Source: Beroe ovata
Lineage: Eukaryota > Ctenophora > Nuda > Beroida > Beroidae
Direction of reading: 5' to 3'
DNA length: 52,987 bases
Assembly: GCA_946803715.1 (NCBI GenBank)
Contig: CAMPET010000121.1
Location: 38,770-91,756 of the forward strand
The position numbers and the translations under genes are program-made. Positions 52,956-52,987 of this stretch are shown here, piece by piece. The notes beneath the pieces are model-generated. The model worked only from the letters and a program-made list of their open reading frames with translations, was not told the DNA's origin and ran no database searches. The number at the start of each line of letters is the position of its first letter. Within the stretch, counting starts at the first letter, position 1.

Positions 52956-52987
<32 letters not shown>
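52623..52987. other. Presumed intron of the RRM gene, ending in a (CA)n microsatellite
   Basis: No further exon is convincing here. The terminal ~60 bases are a CA repeat at the window edge. Confidence 0.5.

Overview
This is a eukaryotic, animal window (about 53 kb). The evidence is conserved metazoan proteins, short spliceosomal GT–AG introns, CA microsatellites and a dense load of transposons. The host genes recognisable by their protein sequence are a BRWD/PHIP-type bromodomain protein, an RSBN1/KDM9-type JmjC protein, VPS18 and Rictor. A gene for an arginine/serine-rich protein with an RRM lies at the right end. Compact or intronless genes plus Helitrons, Ty3/gypsy elements, an Env/F-like gene and a CR1/L2-like LINE suggest an invertebrate. 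I cannot name the phylum from sequence alone.

Layout. 0.1–2.2 kb: the 3' end of a BRWD gene (+), five coding exons. 2.2–4.5 kb: intergenic, with a small uncharacterised ORF. 4.5–8.1 kb: RSBN1-like gene (-), convergent with BRWD. 9.2–9.75 kb: a 534-bp MITE with a TA target duplication. 11.6–12.2 kb: a small three-exon gene of unknown function (-), found by splice-phase agreement. 13.2–16.1 kb: intronless VPS18 (-). 16.5–20.0 kb: intronless, short Rictor (-). 20–50 kb: almost entirely repeats. These include a satellite-like array (24.5–25.25 kb), Helitron-like elements (25.8–26.8, 29.7–30.1, 40.2–42.4 kb), a LINE reverse-transcriptase 3' end (30.35–30.9 kb), an exact-arm-length foldback (31.46–31.92 kb) and a tRNA-like SINE (34.1 kb). 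An internally deleted LTR element (36.57–39.25 kb) with 181-bp LTRs, TTTA target duplication, PBS and PPT is nested in an older Ty3/gypsy relic. A second retroelement region (43.7–47.7 kb) has gag-like ORFs downstream of a broken Env-like ORF set. 50.4–52.6 kb: six phase-consistent exons of the RRM gene (-), whose 5' end lies outside the window.

How the genes relate. BRWD and RSBN1/KDM9 are chromatin proteins; VPS18 (HOPS/CORVET) and Rictor (TORC2) act in endolysosomal trafficking and growth signalling. They are separate genes and I see no operon. Nine single 'n' bases sit at abrupt context changes and look like collapsed assembly gaps, so order and distance across 23.8–42 kb are uncertain. 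I did not find a convincing new multi-gene system. The strongest new items are the small three-exon gene, the RRM/RS gene model, the env-before-gag arrangement and the nested mobile-element architecture.
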